A DNA stretch of 64,000 nt from NCBI GenBank assembly GCA_033675265.1, contig JAUJYZ010001388.1, positions 124,001-188,000 on the forward strand, in the 5' to 3' direction. Made by a program: the position numbers and the translations under genes. Positions 54,701 to 64,000 of this stretch are shown here, one piece after another; the stretch's first letter is position 1, and every line of letters starts with the position of its first letter. Source of the DNA: Actinostola sp. cb2023. Its lineage: Eukaryota > Cnidaria > Anthozoa > Actiniaria > Actinostolidae. Under the pieces are notes generated by a model. The model saw only the letters and a list, made by a program, of their open reading frames with translations, was not told the origin of the DNA and searched no databases.

Positions 54701-57700
54701 GTGTCAATTGTACGAATCATAATTCGTCAGTCCCAGCAGAGACTGAGCTGCATCGTTCACATGTTGCACGCGGATTCGTGTGTCCGCTTCTTCATGTGTA
54801 CGTATGCCTCAATATTGGAGGGATCATTTCGGCTTGACGAGTGCAGGACATTCTCCTCAACGGTGCTGTAGATTTCTTTGCTTTGTACTTGAAGCGATAC
54901 TACTTGTTCAGACAGAAGGTGAAAGAGTTCCACCTTATTTTCATCTACACGTAAGAATGAATGCCAGTTACTAGGAATGACAGTGGATGGCAACACTTTA
55001 TGGCGCGTTCCTTCTTGCTTGTATACATCCCAAATGATGTCCTCTCTTCTGATCATGACGTATTCGAGCTGACGAAAGGCTTGAAAACAGTGTCAATGTA
55101 GTCTTGAAAGGTAAGAGCTGTCCGTGGAGTCAGCATTTGAACTACCGGCAACAGCACCATCAAGCACTAAAGTCTCTACCATGTGGGTTTCGCTGGTCTT
55201 GTTGCACTGAAGAATTTCCAGTTATTTCACTAGGTCTGCTTTCTGACCTCTCAGCGCAGGAGTGAGGAGGATGTCCTGCACTCGTCAAGCCGAAATGATC
55301 TCTCTAATATTGATGAAGCATGTACACATGAAGAAGCGGACACATGTGAACGATGCAGCTCTCTGCGGGGACCGAATAATTATGTTGTATTAGCAATATC
55401 CATATTTCACATTGTCACTGTGGATAAATTGTGGATTGCGTTTGGTATGAGAAAGCACTTCAAATATCTTGCAATCCTCGAAATTGCATCGACGTTAGGT
55501 AATGACAAGTGCAAAGCATTACCAATGTTCCATGCCATCACGGGCTGTGATACAGGTAATTACAATTACAATAGTCTATAGCTAAATGTTCACAATATTT
55601 TATCTTTTTTATTTGTGCACTTTTTGAGTCGTTCTTCGCAGGAAGAGGGAAAAAACTGCCTGGGAAATGTGGCATCTGTATTAAGTTGATCTACGCTGCC
55701 AATGCTAAATGACGCATCAATGGCCATCATAAAGCGCTTTGTTATCTTGTTCTATGACAAAACAAGCGTTCTTTTAGAAGTAAACAAGTCGAGGCAAGAG
55801 CTTTTCTCAATGAGAGAACAAGAAGCATCGAGGCAATACCGCCAAGTCAAGCCGCACTGCAACAACATCTGTTACGAGCGGTGAATCAAGGTGCGCTAGT
55901 GTGGGGGCAAGTGTTGGTGCAACAGTCAGATATTCCCAGCCCGGAACAACGGGGATGGAAAAAGATAGAACAATTCTGGAGTCCAAATTGGACGACACTT
56001 TTGCAAGCAAAGGATACCTGCTACGAGCTCATCCATTGTGGATGCAAAAAATGATATAAAGGTCGCTGCAAATGTGTGAAAGCAAACCTCGACTGCACTG
56101 CCTTAGGTTTTTGTGGTTGGACACTGCCTACAAGATTCCTAGTGAGAGGTACTTTATCTATAATTATTTTGCGAGTTTTTATTTTCATGATTAAAAAAAA
56201 AATCAAGTCACGTGACTAATCATGTGATCGGTCACGTGATTAGCACCTTATCATTTCCTACAGATGTGAAATCAATTGTTTTCACATTTAACCAGCGTAA
56301 AAAAAACCACCTTAAAAACGCAACGTTTTTGCTCAACCTATTTTGCGAGTTCTTATTTTGACGATTAAAAAAAAATCAAATCACGTGATCGATCACGTGA
56401 TTAGCATTACAACCTTTCCCTATCAACTGCAAATATCTACTGTATATTTGTTACCCGTTTTCACCTTTAACCAGCATCAATAAAACCTTTTAAACGCAAA
56501 GTTTTGCTCAGCCTCGTTTCCATTCTATAGTGTTTTCAGCGGTTTTTTGACATGCGCATTACGGGAAACGTAGACCTTATTTCAAATGCCTCCATATCAA
56601 AAATTATTAAGTACATAGAGGTAAGTAATTGTGCCAAGTTTCATGCTTTTATCATAAAACGAACAATTGTGAGATTTTATGTCGCTTAACAGCTAGACTA
56701 ATATGAAGTGATTTTTTTTATTTAATAAAAAAATTGATTACATATGAATTGAATAGTGGGGTGTTTCAGTATGAGCTTCGAATTTGTGAGTTATAAAGGT
56801 TTGAAATCGTGATATGCTAATATCACGACGTCATTTTGGTTGCAATTTATTATACAAAAGCGCACCTGGGGCAAATTATTGACATTTTTTAATCTGGCAA
56901 AAACTTATATAAATGATGTTAAACATTTTTTCTATAGAGAAGAGTGCTGCTTGAAAAAATATAAATAAGTTACGGCGTGCAATCAAGTTGATGTCACCGA
57001 ATTAGCATATCACGATTTCAAACCTTTATAACTCGCATATGCGAAGTATTCATATGCACTTTCAGAAACCATACTTTTTTAATGTGTCCACTTCGTACCT
57101 CTTTGGTGTGGCAGCACTGACACGGATTGCTTTCCCTCCACAACCAACGACTCCTTGCATTTCAGTCATAGCCCTTTTGTGCTCATTTTCATCAAAGAAT
57201 CTTACAAACCCATACCCTCTGTAAATAACAACCAAAACAGAGCACCATTAATCCTATGAAACACAGGATTGAAGCTACAGACTGTACATTTTGTAAGTGT
57301 GCCAGCATAGAAAGAGGTGATAGACCTCTTCCACTTGCCTCAATGCCATCCCACATCACACTGCGAGTATTGACCACGTTTCTACATTATTTTCTATCTT
57401 GGTAATGCATGAACAAATACAACGTTCCCAATGTTCCCTGCACCCATCCCCCCAGTAAGTACTGGACTATATTCATTGCATTTACAGCCACACAGATCAG
57501 AGAGAAGTCAAAACAGTGGTAGAGATCATGTACAGTAGTGCCCACCCTCCAGTGTCCAGGTTGAGAATCTTAGCAAGATGAAACCAAGATCACGACAAGA
57601 TCTTACAAGATCTTACCATGATCATTCAAGATCCTTCATGATCAACCTGGACCTTGGTGCTGACATTTACAGGCACCATGTGACCTCCCCTTGCCTACGC

Positions 57701-60700
57701 CCCTGTGTGATTTCAACAAGATACATTGTACAACATTATTGTTTATGACAACTCTTGTCTTATATTAAATATTACATACCTAGAATTGCCAGATGCATCC
57801 AGTACAACTAAAGAATAACGGATGAAAGCTTTAACATACTGTAATCTTGTATGACAACTGATCATATCACAATGTTTTGTATGATGTTATGAGATTTAGT
57901 GTTGTTTTCATATGAGTGGGAAGTAGTTACGGTACGGTTCGTGTCGTGTGGTGACCGTTTCATGTCCAAGCATTCTGATTGGTTGAGCAATGACTTTGCG
58001 CGCTGTGATTGGTTGAATAGATGTCTTGGATTCCGTACCATGACCGTAACTCTGTGCCATAGGTTTCCCACTCATACAAAAACGACTCTAATATCAAGTA
58101 TAGCGCATAGGGAATCTAATTTTTACAAACTATTATCATGATCACTACAGTAGGTACTGTTATTATAACAAGACGCTCAATGAGCGTATACTCGGACATT
58201 ATGACAAGTAGATCTCTATCTTTGCTCACCAACACACACCATTGGTAGAGTAAGCCACAGCCATCTCAAAATTGACAGACGAAGAGAAAAGACTATAGAC
58301 CTTTTGCATAAAGCCACTAATCATATGCAGAGCAGATACACGCTTAGCCTCACTCTGACTCAACAAAACAAAAGATCTATCCAACGATGTCATTGTTTTA
58401 TTGAGTCAGAGTGAGGCTAAGTTCTAGTCATTCTTCCGTGACAATCTCCGATACTTGACCCTGTTTTTTGATCATATACATCCAATGCAGGTTATGACAA
58501 TGACAGTTGCGTGACGAGGGAGACTATTTATCGGTGAACATAGATAAAGATCTCGTACGTATGGTTCGGATATCATCGCCCCCGTTTTCAGCCAAAACGA
58601 AACCCTGGAACAGACATTCCTGACCGATATGATCACATTCTTCGCATTCCGTGGCCTAACAAAAATAATAATAATAAAAAGAATGCCCATTTTATAACTC
58701 GGACTTCCTCCGGAAGTGTCCGAGTAATTATACATGAACATGTATCATGACTCTGTAATTAATTGTACATAACTAACATGAGAACTACAGACTTCTTGGC
58801 CCAAAACTTTGAACAAGCAAGCATACACATACAACATGTTGTAGACACATGACAAAATTTTGTGACCAGATGTTCAGGCGGCCACTTTTGTGTTGAAATA
58901 CAGCAGAATCCACCATTTGCAGCTTCTGCTGAGAACCTGGAAGTAGGATTACCTTTAGCTGCTTTGCAAGAAGGAAACCTCTTTTGAAAAAAATCCTGAT
59001 GATAAAAGCATAGTTTTTCAAATCAGGATCAAAATCCTCAGAAACAAGGCAGGGGGGAGGGGTAGTATAAGTACTGAGATCCCAGGGAGAGAGGGGTAGT
59101 ATAAGTACTGAGATCCCAGGGAGAGAGGGGTAGTATAAGTACTGAGATCCCAGGGAGAGAGGGGCAGTATAAGTACTGAGATCCCAGGGAGAGAGGGGCA
59201 GTATAAGTACTGAGATCCCAGGGAGAGAGGGGTAGTATAAGTACTGAGATCCCAGGGAGAGAGGGGTAGTATAAGTACTGAGATCCCAGGGAGAGAGGGG
59301 TAGTATAAGTACTGAGATCCCAGGGAGAGAGGGGTAGTATAAGTACTGAGATCCCAGGGAGAGAGGGGCAGTATAAGTACTGAGATCCCAGGGAGAGAGG
59401 GGTAGTATAAGTACTGAGATCCCAGGGAGAGAGGGGTAGTATAAGTACTGAGATCCCAGGGAGAGAGGGGTAGTATAAGTACTGAGATCCCAGGGAGAGA
59501 GGGGCAGTATAAGTACTGAGATCCCAGGGAGAGAGGGGTAGTATAAGTACTGAGATCCCAGGGAGAGAGGGGCAGTATAAGTACTGAGATCCCAGGGAGA
59601 GAGGGGTAGTATAAGTACTGAGATCCCAGGGAGAGAGGGGTAGTATAAGTACTGAGATCCCAGGGGGAGGTCAGATATGAATAATATTTATTGCACTATT
59701 ACCTGTAGTACCACATCGGTTACGTCAGGAGTTAGGTCACCCACAAATATTGAGTATTCTGGTCCTCTGAAAGAAAAACAAATGAATTTGCCTCACATGG
59801 ATCTATCTATATATATATATATAGATTCAAATGAAGCTTGTTATCGGTGCCGCTAGAGTGCTCTACAGTTACTGTACAGTAGAGCGGTTATACATATACA
59901 TGTACATATACATTTGTAATGATGACTTGGATACGTTTACTCTTTGACTTCCATGGTTTATTACATACAAGACTGTTTCGTACAGCTCACGGTGTTAGTG
60001 CGAACCTGCACTCTTCAGTGCATAAACCGGAGTGATTTGCATAGAACATTACAACAATATATGTCATGAAGGTTGTCCACCTCGGAAAAGCATGTAACTT
60101 ACACATTTGCATCATGCGTATATATATTTGTTTTGCGCACATGAAATTCAGAGTCGATAGATTCAGCAGACATGAGTATAATGCAATAAGAATGCCACGG
60201 CCTTATACAGAAGATTTCAAGTGGAGAATTGTATTTCAGCGCTTGTAAAAGTGCAAATCTGTAAATGTGTAAAAGTGCAAATGTGTAAATGTGCTTTTCC
60301 AAGGTGGACAACCTTAATGACATTGACTGTACATGTATTTGTACATGTACAGTACAGCCTAGGCTGTACGGTATGTGTGTATCATTCATAAATAACTTTA
60401 AAGAACACTTACAAATTTGTCAAGTCTTTGCCGTATGTTGCCCAATTTAGTTTATATCTTTTTATCTGTGAAAAAAAATCACAATGATTTTATTTAAAAA
60501 AGAACAAAGATAAGTGTTTGTGACTGACAGTAAAGCTGTTCTATAGCGCTACAGGATACATACAGGATTACTTCCAGCAACAGGCAAACCATTGAGCTTT
60601 GTTAGTGCTTTTTGTGCTGACGCCGATTCACCAAACTCAATGAAACAGTATCCAGCGGGTGCACTGCAAAAACAAGATGACGTTAATGATGATTGCATCA

Positions 60701-62851
60701 TTTAAAGATTGACATTCAGTTTAATAGCCAGTCAGTCTGTTAGTCAGTCAGTCAATCAATCAGTCAGTCTGTCAATCAATCAGTCAGTCAATCAGTCAGC
60801 CAATCAGTCAGCTAATCAGTCAGTCAGTCAATCAGTCAGTCAGTCAATCAGTCAGCCAATCAGTCAATCAGTCAGCCAATCAGTCAGTCAATCAGTCAGT
60901 CAGTTAGTGCATATATAATTTATATTTCAATCATTTATTCACTCAATTAGGGAAATGACAGGAAAAATAAACAAACAAACAAACAAACAAACAAATCATT
61001 TGAGCAACAAGACGCTCAATGAGCGTCAAGCCACAGCTACATGTATCTCAAAATTGACAGACGAAGAGACTATAGAGTCATTCTTCCGTGACAATCTCCA
61101 ATACTTGACCCTGTTTTTTGATAATACGTCCAATGCATGTTATGACAATAACAATGACAGTTGCGTGACGAGGGAGACTATGTGTCGAGCATAGATAAAT
61201 ATCTCCAAATCAGTACGTACATTGTGTACTTGGTACGTCTTGAGGTTGCATAGGTCAGATGGTTCTGATAACGCCCTTCATTTGTTCATTGTAATTGAAG
61301 ACGCGTTTGTTTTTGTTAAATATATTTAAGCTTACAAAGACTTCAATAGCACTATTTTCAGTCAATCATGGTTTTTCGATACAATATCATTTCTCTTCTG
61401 CACATTAAACACAACCGTCGACGATCTTTCGCTTCATCCAATATAAATTAAAGGCGACATTCAAGTTCAGGTCATCAAGATCAGTCTTGCTCTTGCTTTT
61501 CTTGTAATCAGAGTTATGTAGTTCTTTTCAGCTTCAGAGTTCATTATTAAGTCAATAGTCACTGCTTTGTCATTTTGTTCATAGTTTGTGTTCACAGTTT
61601 TCTCATTTGCATTTGACATTTCATAACATTTCGACTTTAAGACTTTTTCAGATTTTTCAGATATGATTTTGGTGCGTTTGTATGTAAGATGAGCGTACAC
61701 AAATGTATAAGACATACATTGTACTTCGTTCAAATGTTTTTTTCTCACAGTACGACACAACCTTCCTTCGACAAGGTTTGCGAAGAAAGAGGTCGTCGTG
61801 TTGAGATGCGTGTTGATAAGTCTCGTGGTCTCGTTCCCAGTCCCACTCGATTGCAGATTTGCGACCGGGATGAACAAAAAAAACACCAACTGTAATCTTA
61901 GACTCGGCCTGGCCTTAGGCCTGGGCCTGAGTAATTACAGTAATTTTATTCAGTGAAAGAATGATTAAATGAATGAATGGGTCAGTCACTCAATACATCA
62001 ACCCATCAATCAATCAATCAATCATGGCAGATGAATCAGTTTTCCCTTCAGGCATCAACCATTATATAGTCAGTCTGCTAGCCAGTCAACCAGCGAGCTA
62101 GCCAGCCAGATGGACAGACAGACAGCCAGACAGATGGAAAGACAGACCTTTAATTAATATTTAATGAAAATACACTTGAACACAGTATTGACTAAAATCG
62201 GATTAAGTTGTCCTTCAGTAGCATATGTGATGGAGTTGTGTAGTCAAACGAAGCCTAAAGCTACTGTACAAAATCTATGGACCACATTAAGAGAATAAAA
62301 GACAGACATATGACATACACTGAATGATGATACAAATGAATGGGTACAATGTACGTGTACATACCGTGATCATGTAAGCTTACAATACAGTTACATGTAC
62401 AATTGTCAGTCAAACAGAACGAAAGCTAAATAGCTGTACTGCATTACTGAGCACAGTCACCAAGTTGATTCACGTGAGATAATATACGATCACATAATCA
62501 CCAGATCTCACTATTAAACGACTAGTTTTACTAAGAGTACGTACAACACCCGGCACATGCTGCGAGTATAAATACCCCGTGGTCCTGTTCTTGATCATCT
62601 TTACGGACATCACCGTCTCTCCCATGGCAGCAAAGGCATTAGTAACGAACGCTTCGTCCATGTAAGTGTCTAGCTGTTGAAGGGAATCAACAGGTTTCAG
62701 TTTATATATATGGTACAGAATACGATAATAGGTTAATACAGTACAGTAACTTACTAGTCATAATTTCATCATCTTTTACGACATTTAAAACCACGAAATT
62801 TTAGAATCAACAGTTACTATTACTTACATCTCCCATCCATAGTGTCGACAT
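48787..62851 (-). CDS. TRNAU1AP: tRNA selenocysteine 1-associated protein 1 (SECp43), 11 exons
   Basis: Two RRM domains and a Tyr/Gln-rich tail, as in metazoan TRNAU1AP, an RNA-binding protein that associates with tRNA-Sec and supports its modification and selenoprotein synthesis. Coding exons on the minus strand: 62828-62851, 62576-62673, 60564-60663, 60413-60465, 59703-59766, 57780-57838, 57099-57218, 51192-51408, 50632-50683, 49663-49721 and 48787-48867. All have GT donors and AG acceptors and their phases join without a break, giving 308 residues (human about 287). RRM1 shows [20 protein letters not shown] and [11 protein letters not shown]2 shows YSIFVGDL and RGYGFVRF. The end [10 protein letters not shown] matches the conserved C-terminus. 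Exon 6 is the most diverged. The introns hold many transposons. Assembly was by eye; mRNA would confirm it. Confidence 0.93.
49740..50190. repeat. ATC/CAT microsatellite in TRNAU1AP intron 9
   Basis: ATCATC and ATCAATATCATCAAATATT units in several imperfect direct repeats. Confidence 0.85.
50226..50474. mobile_element. MITE of the CCACAGGAAGCCC family in intron 9
   Basis: TGGGTTTCCTGTGGTG at the left and ACCACAGGAAACCCA at the right. An internal palindrome AATGCAGTATTGAAA...TTTCAATACTGCATT lies at 50336-50387, and a third terminus (CACAGGAAGCCCAACA) at 50408. Confidence 0.6.
51676..51972. mobile_element. TA-flanked MITE (TATACAGCTATTTCAAAAAA) in intron 7
   Basis: TATACAGCTATTTCAAAAAA, then TTGA(A)TACTGAATACTGCAT, inverted at the right end. 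Terminus related to those at 6025 and 31866. 51409-51675 has no recognised feature. Confidence 0.8.
52198..52886. mobile_element. Near-perfect 689-bp palindromic TTAA element
   Basis: TTAAGGTGACTCC begins arms of about 315 bp that mirror each other almost base for base to GGAGTCACCTTAA; only ~50 bp in the middle (around CGGCTGCATGAAG) is unpaired. Long nearly identical arms suggest recent formation. In intron 7. Confidence 0.9.
52883..53455. mobile_element. Palindromic TTAA element sharing its TTAA with the previous one
   Basis: TTAAAGTGCTACTTAGACGA is mirrored at the right end, followed by CGATCGAAGTTTAATTTAGC. Inner blocks ATGAATCTTTAGA.GTGTCAGTGA and CTCCATACATTTCTTTGT are also inverted. 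Confidence 0.85.
54010..55070 (-). pseudogene. Transposon-associated gene, left copy (GCDT...GKKTAWE family)
   Basis: Fragments include [75 protein letters not shown] and [10 protein letters not shown]. This set matches a family of uncharacterised proteins multiplied in cnidarian and fish genomes, which I recognise by motif only. A GT donor follows GCDTG and an AG acceptor precedes the GKK... part, so the intron is shared with the right copy. Frameshifts separate the pieces (near 54757), so it is broken. Confidence 0.6.
55280..56130 (+). pseudogene. Transposon-associated gene, right copy
   Basis: Mirror copy of the left gene, lacking its N-terminal part. It contains [25 protein letters not shown] followed by a GT-AG intron (55556-55641) and then GRGKKTAWEMW. 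A later segment has a stop after NNICYER, and the Cys-rich HCGCKK...[10 protein letters not shown] end lies beyond it. Not functional as it stands. Confidence 0.6.
56771..57053. mobile_element. Palindromic MITE beside TRNAU1AP exon 7
   Basis: ATGAGCTTCGAATTTGTGAG, then TTATAAAGGTTTGAAATCGTG, inverted at 56990-57053. It ends 45 bp from the exon 7 donor. Confidence 0.8.
57897..58090. mobile_element. MITE with TAGAGTCGTTTT ends, copy B, in intron 5
   Basis: Diverged copy of 16889-17100 in inverse orientation: TTAGTGTTGTTTTCATATGA to TCATACAAAAACGACTCTAA with GGTACGG/CCGTACC and CCAATCA-type motifs inside. Confidence 0.8.
58169..58728 (+). mobile_element. Helentron-like element, 560 bp, in intron 5
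   Basis: 5' end CAAGACGCTCAATGAGCGTA, then TACTCGGAC; 3' end hairpin ACTCGGACTTCCTCCGGAAG followed by TGTCCGAGTAATT. The 5' ACTCGGACA and 3' TGTCCGAGT are exact inverses. Internal motif ACAGTTGCGTGACGAGGGAG is shared with the BEL-nested copy (inverse near 43035) and the 61008 copy. Confidence 0.7.
58729..59054. other. Intron 5 sequence, nothing recognised
   Basis: No exon or element could be supported; the open minus-strand frame here has no family resemblance and no splice logic. Confidence 0.4.
59055..59666. repeat. 34-bp minisatellite, 18 units, in intron 5
   Basis: GAGAGGGG(T/C)AGTATAAGTA followed by CTGAGATCCCAGGGA. The units are identical except for one T/C position, reading TTTCCTTTTCTTTCTCTT from left to right. 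612 bp is exactly 18 units. Confidence 0.97.
60055..60335. mobile_element. Mariner-type MITE retaining the start of a transposase, in intron 4
   Basis: Ends ATGTCAT(G/T)AAGGTTGTCC followed by ACCT(C/T)GGAAAAGCA, inverted at 60296-60325. The plus-strand codons [18 protein letters not shown] (60192-60245) match the first helix of Tc1/mariner-like transposases, then a stop follows. It is an internally deleted derivative. Confidence 0.7.
60727..60908. repeat. CAGT/CAAT tetranucleotide repeat in intron 2
   Basis: CAGTCAGTCAATCAGTCAGC-type units. A CAAA repeat follows at 60970-60993. Confidence 0.95.
61008..61936 (+). mobile_element. Helentron-like element, 0.93 kb, in intron 2
   Basis: 5' end CAAGACGCTCAATGAGCGTC (a complete 8-bp-arm hairpin with an A loop); 3' end GGCCTGGCCTTAGGCCTGGG followed by CCTGAGTAATTA. 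The segment 61500-61890 is shared with the 34228 element. Confidence 0.65.
61950..62150. repeat. ATCA and CAGC/CAGA simple repeats
   Basis: ATCAATCAATCAATCAATCA near 62005 and AGCCAGCCAGATGGACAGAC near 62100. The remainder of intron 2 to 62575 and intron 1 holds nothing recognised. Confidence 0.8.
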
Positions 62852-63130
62852 CTCTAAATCCAAGAAAAATATTTCTAGGAGGAAATAAAAATACTTCACC
62901 TTTTGACAAAACCGATTTTTTTTTTAGTAAATTGGAGAGCCCGCAGACTTCGTGTACAGCAACAGCGCAAGACACGCATGCGTATTGAAGTTGACTGTTG
63001 TAGTCTTGGGCTTGCTGTGGTTTTGTGCAGGAAGCCCGGCACCGCACAGGAGAACACTTCCTCTCCGAACATGCAAACGCCAAGCATTGGGATCACACAA
63101 AGTTTACTTGCCAAGGATGACAATTATTAC
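62852..63130 (-). promoter_or_regulatory. Probable TRNAU1AP promoter/5' leader
   Basis: Directly upstream of the ATG at 62849-62851 the sequence becomes CpG-richer and includes ACACGCATGCGTATT near 62973, close to the NRF-1-type palindrome GCGCATGCGC common in TATA-less promoters. No TATA box is visible. Open frames on both strands here are probably chance. Confidence 0.4.
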
Positions 63131-63169
63131 TATTCACCGATTCACTAGCTATATTGTAATTTCAACTGA

Positions 63170-63196
63170 GACGCTCAATGAGCGTATACTCGGGCA
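63170..63196 (+). mobile_element. 5' terminus of another Helentron-like copy
   Basis: GACGCTCAATGAGCGTATAC followed by TCGGGCA, identical to the 5' end of the BEL-nested copy. No 3' hairpin was found before the window ends. Confidence 0.6.
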
Positions 63197-63339
63197 TTTC
63201 ATATTGAAAGGGATAGGCCTTGGTCGTCATTAGCGACACTGATTTACCCAGACTCGTACCCCCAGTCGTTACTTTGATACCGTGGAACAGCACGAGCTTT
63301 TAGCACTTCTAGATGACTCAGTAGCACTTCTAAGACTAC

Positions 63340-63492
63340 AAGTACGCGATGACTTAGCCTGAGTTCTATTCTATTACGATCCAGTGACTTAGCACTTCCG
63401 CTATTACGATGACTTAGCACTTCTATGACCATGACTTAGCACTTTTATTCATACGATGACTTGGCATTTCTAGTCGTCGAACGATGACTTAG
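63340..63492. repeat. GATGACTTAGCACTTCTA repeat
   Basis: Five or six units of ACGATGACTTAGCACTTCTA with variable spacers. From 63493 to the end no gene was recognised; a G-rich run lies at 63517-63534. Confidence 0.75.
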
Positions 63493-64000
63493 GGGCGGAC
63501 CATTTAACTTTTGAGTGGGGGGAGGGGGGGGGGAGTGATTTCGTTTCAGCATGAATTTTTTTTTCCCCGGGCCCATAACACTCATATTTGTTTTTCCTAT
63601 CATACCACTGTGCATGATTTATTTTTCGACATGTTACCTTCTGCAGAATTTTTTTTCCATAAAGCTTTATATTCTTCTAAATGAGCATCATGTTCAAGAG
63701 TTGCCTTCGCACTGAGAAGTTTAATAATATTTATTTATTTATAAAACAAAGCACCATTAAACTTTCAATATTTTGTTAGAGCTGAACGCGTACGTAAAAA
63801 CCGCAATGTGATGGTGTTCCTTTGCCTCCACATGTAGTGTTGTTGCAGACCTGAATTCCTGGGCACTGCACTACACCCCCAAGTGACATAGTGCAGTTGT
63901 GTGTTAAAATGTCGGGTACACGGTGTAGTGAAATTTGGACATGTTCTAATGATACCCAAATGCTTTAAATTGCTTCTAAAAGGAATTGAATTAAAATCAT

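Larger units (their letters stand above)
53464..56700. mobile_element. 3.2-kb inverted duplication carrying a transposon-type gene in each arm
   Basis: The outer ends TAGTCAGGCTGTTAAG and CTTAACAGCTAGACTA are inverse, and similarity continues for about 1.3 kb inward from each side (for example ACGTTTCCCGTAATGCGCAT with its inverse, and the gene segments). The arms differ by scattered substitutions and small indels. Clusters of palindromic CACGTG/CATGTG lie in each arm (53747, 53893, 56205, 56380). It occupies TRNAU1AP intron 7. Confidence 0.85.

Noticed and set aside
58785..59021. Open minus-strand frame as an extra TRNAU1AP exon
   Set aside because: The flanking exons at 59703-59766 and 57780-57838 already join in phase and cover the expected RRM2 region.
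59055..59666. CRISPR-like regular repeats
   Set aside because: Units are directly adjacent with no spacers, and the locus is an intron of an animal gene.

Overview
The window is nuclear DNA from an animal, most likely a marine invertebrate such as a cnidarian, although a sponge or another early-branching lineage is not excluded. The reasons are a conserved spliced metazoan gene (TRNAU1AP/SECp43) with 11 exons and GT-AG introns, a BEL/Pao LTR retrotransposon (an animal-specific group), a large number of short inverted-repeat DNA transposons, and moderate-to-low GC. No bacterial or organellar feature was seen. No CRISPR, tRNA or rRNA gene was found.

Layout. The first 0.7 kb holds the 3' end of an unrecognised gene. 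From 0.8 to 13.6 kb there is mostly repeat DNA: a 1.9-kb fold-back element filled with a 17-bp minisatellite, several palindromic MITEs and a 1-kb TTAA element. Two intronless MBLAC2-like metallo-beta-lactamase-fold genes lie there in opposite orientation (4.4 and 9.5 kb). From 13.9 to 30.4 kb there are three copies of an intronless ATP-grasp-fold gene. Copy 1 has lost its usual ATG, copy 2 is broken by a 0.9-kb transposon, and copy 3 is on the opposite strand with an altered C-terminus. Between copies 2 and 3 sit a perfect 135-bp hairpin and a 4.0-kb non-coding element with a 9-bp target duplication (Mutator-like). From 35.4 to 44.7 kb is a complete BEL/Pao retrotransposon with LTRs that read as identical and a 5-bp target duplication. 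Its 5' LTR is split by a 2.08-kb hairpin-ended (Helitron2/Helentron-like) insertion, which itself contains a MITE. A 78-bp satellite loaded with CREB, E-box and YY1-like motifs covers 45.2-46.7 kb.

From 48.8 to 62.9 kb the minus strand carries a complete TRNAU1AP gene. Its exons were assembled by hand from splice sites, reading phase and family resemblance (308 codons). Its introns are packed with transposons, including a 3.2-kb inverted duplication of a transposon-type gene, a 34-bp minisatellite of exactly 18 units and two more hairpin-ended elements.

The genes do not form one pathway that can be demonstrated. TRNAU1AP acts in selenocysteine tRNA and selenoprotein synthesis. The MBLAC2-like enzymes probably hydrolyse acyl-CoA thioesters. 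The ATP-grasp proteins are probably ligases of unknown substrate. The local multiplication of the MBLAC2 and ATP-grasp genes, all intronless, is the most interesting gene-level feature; the hairpin-ended mobile family is the most interesting DNA-level feature.
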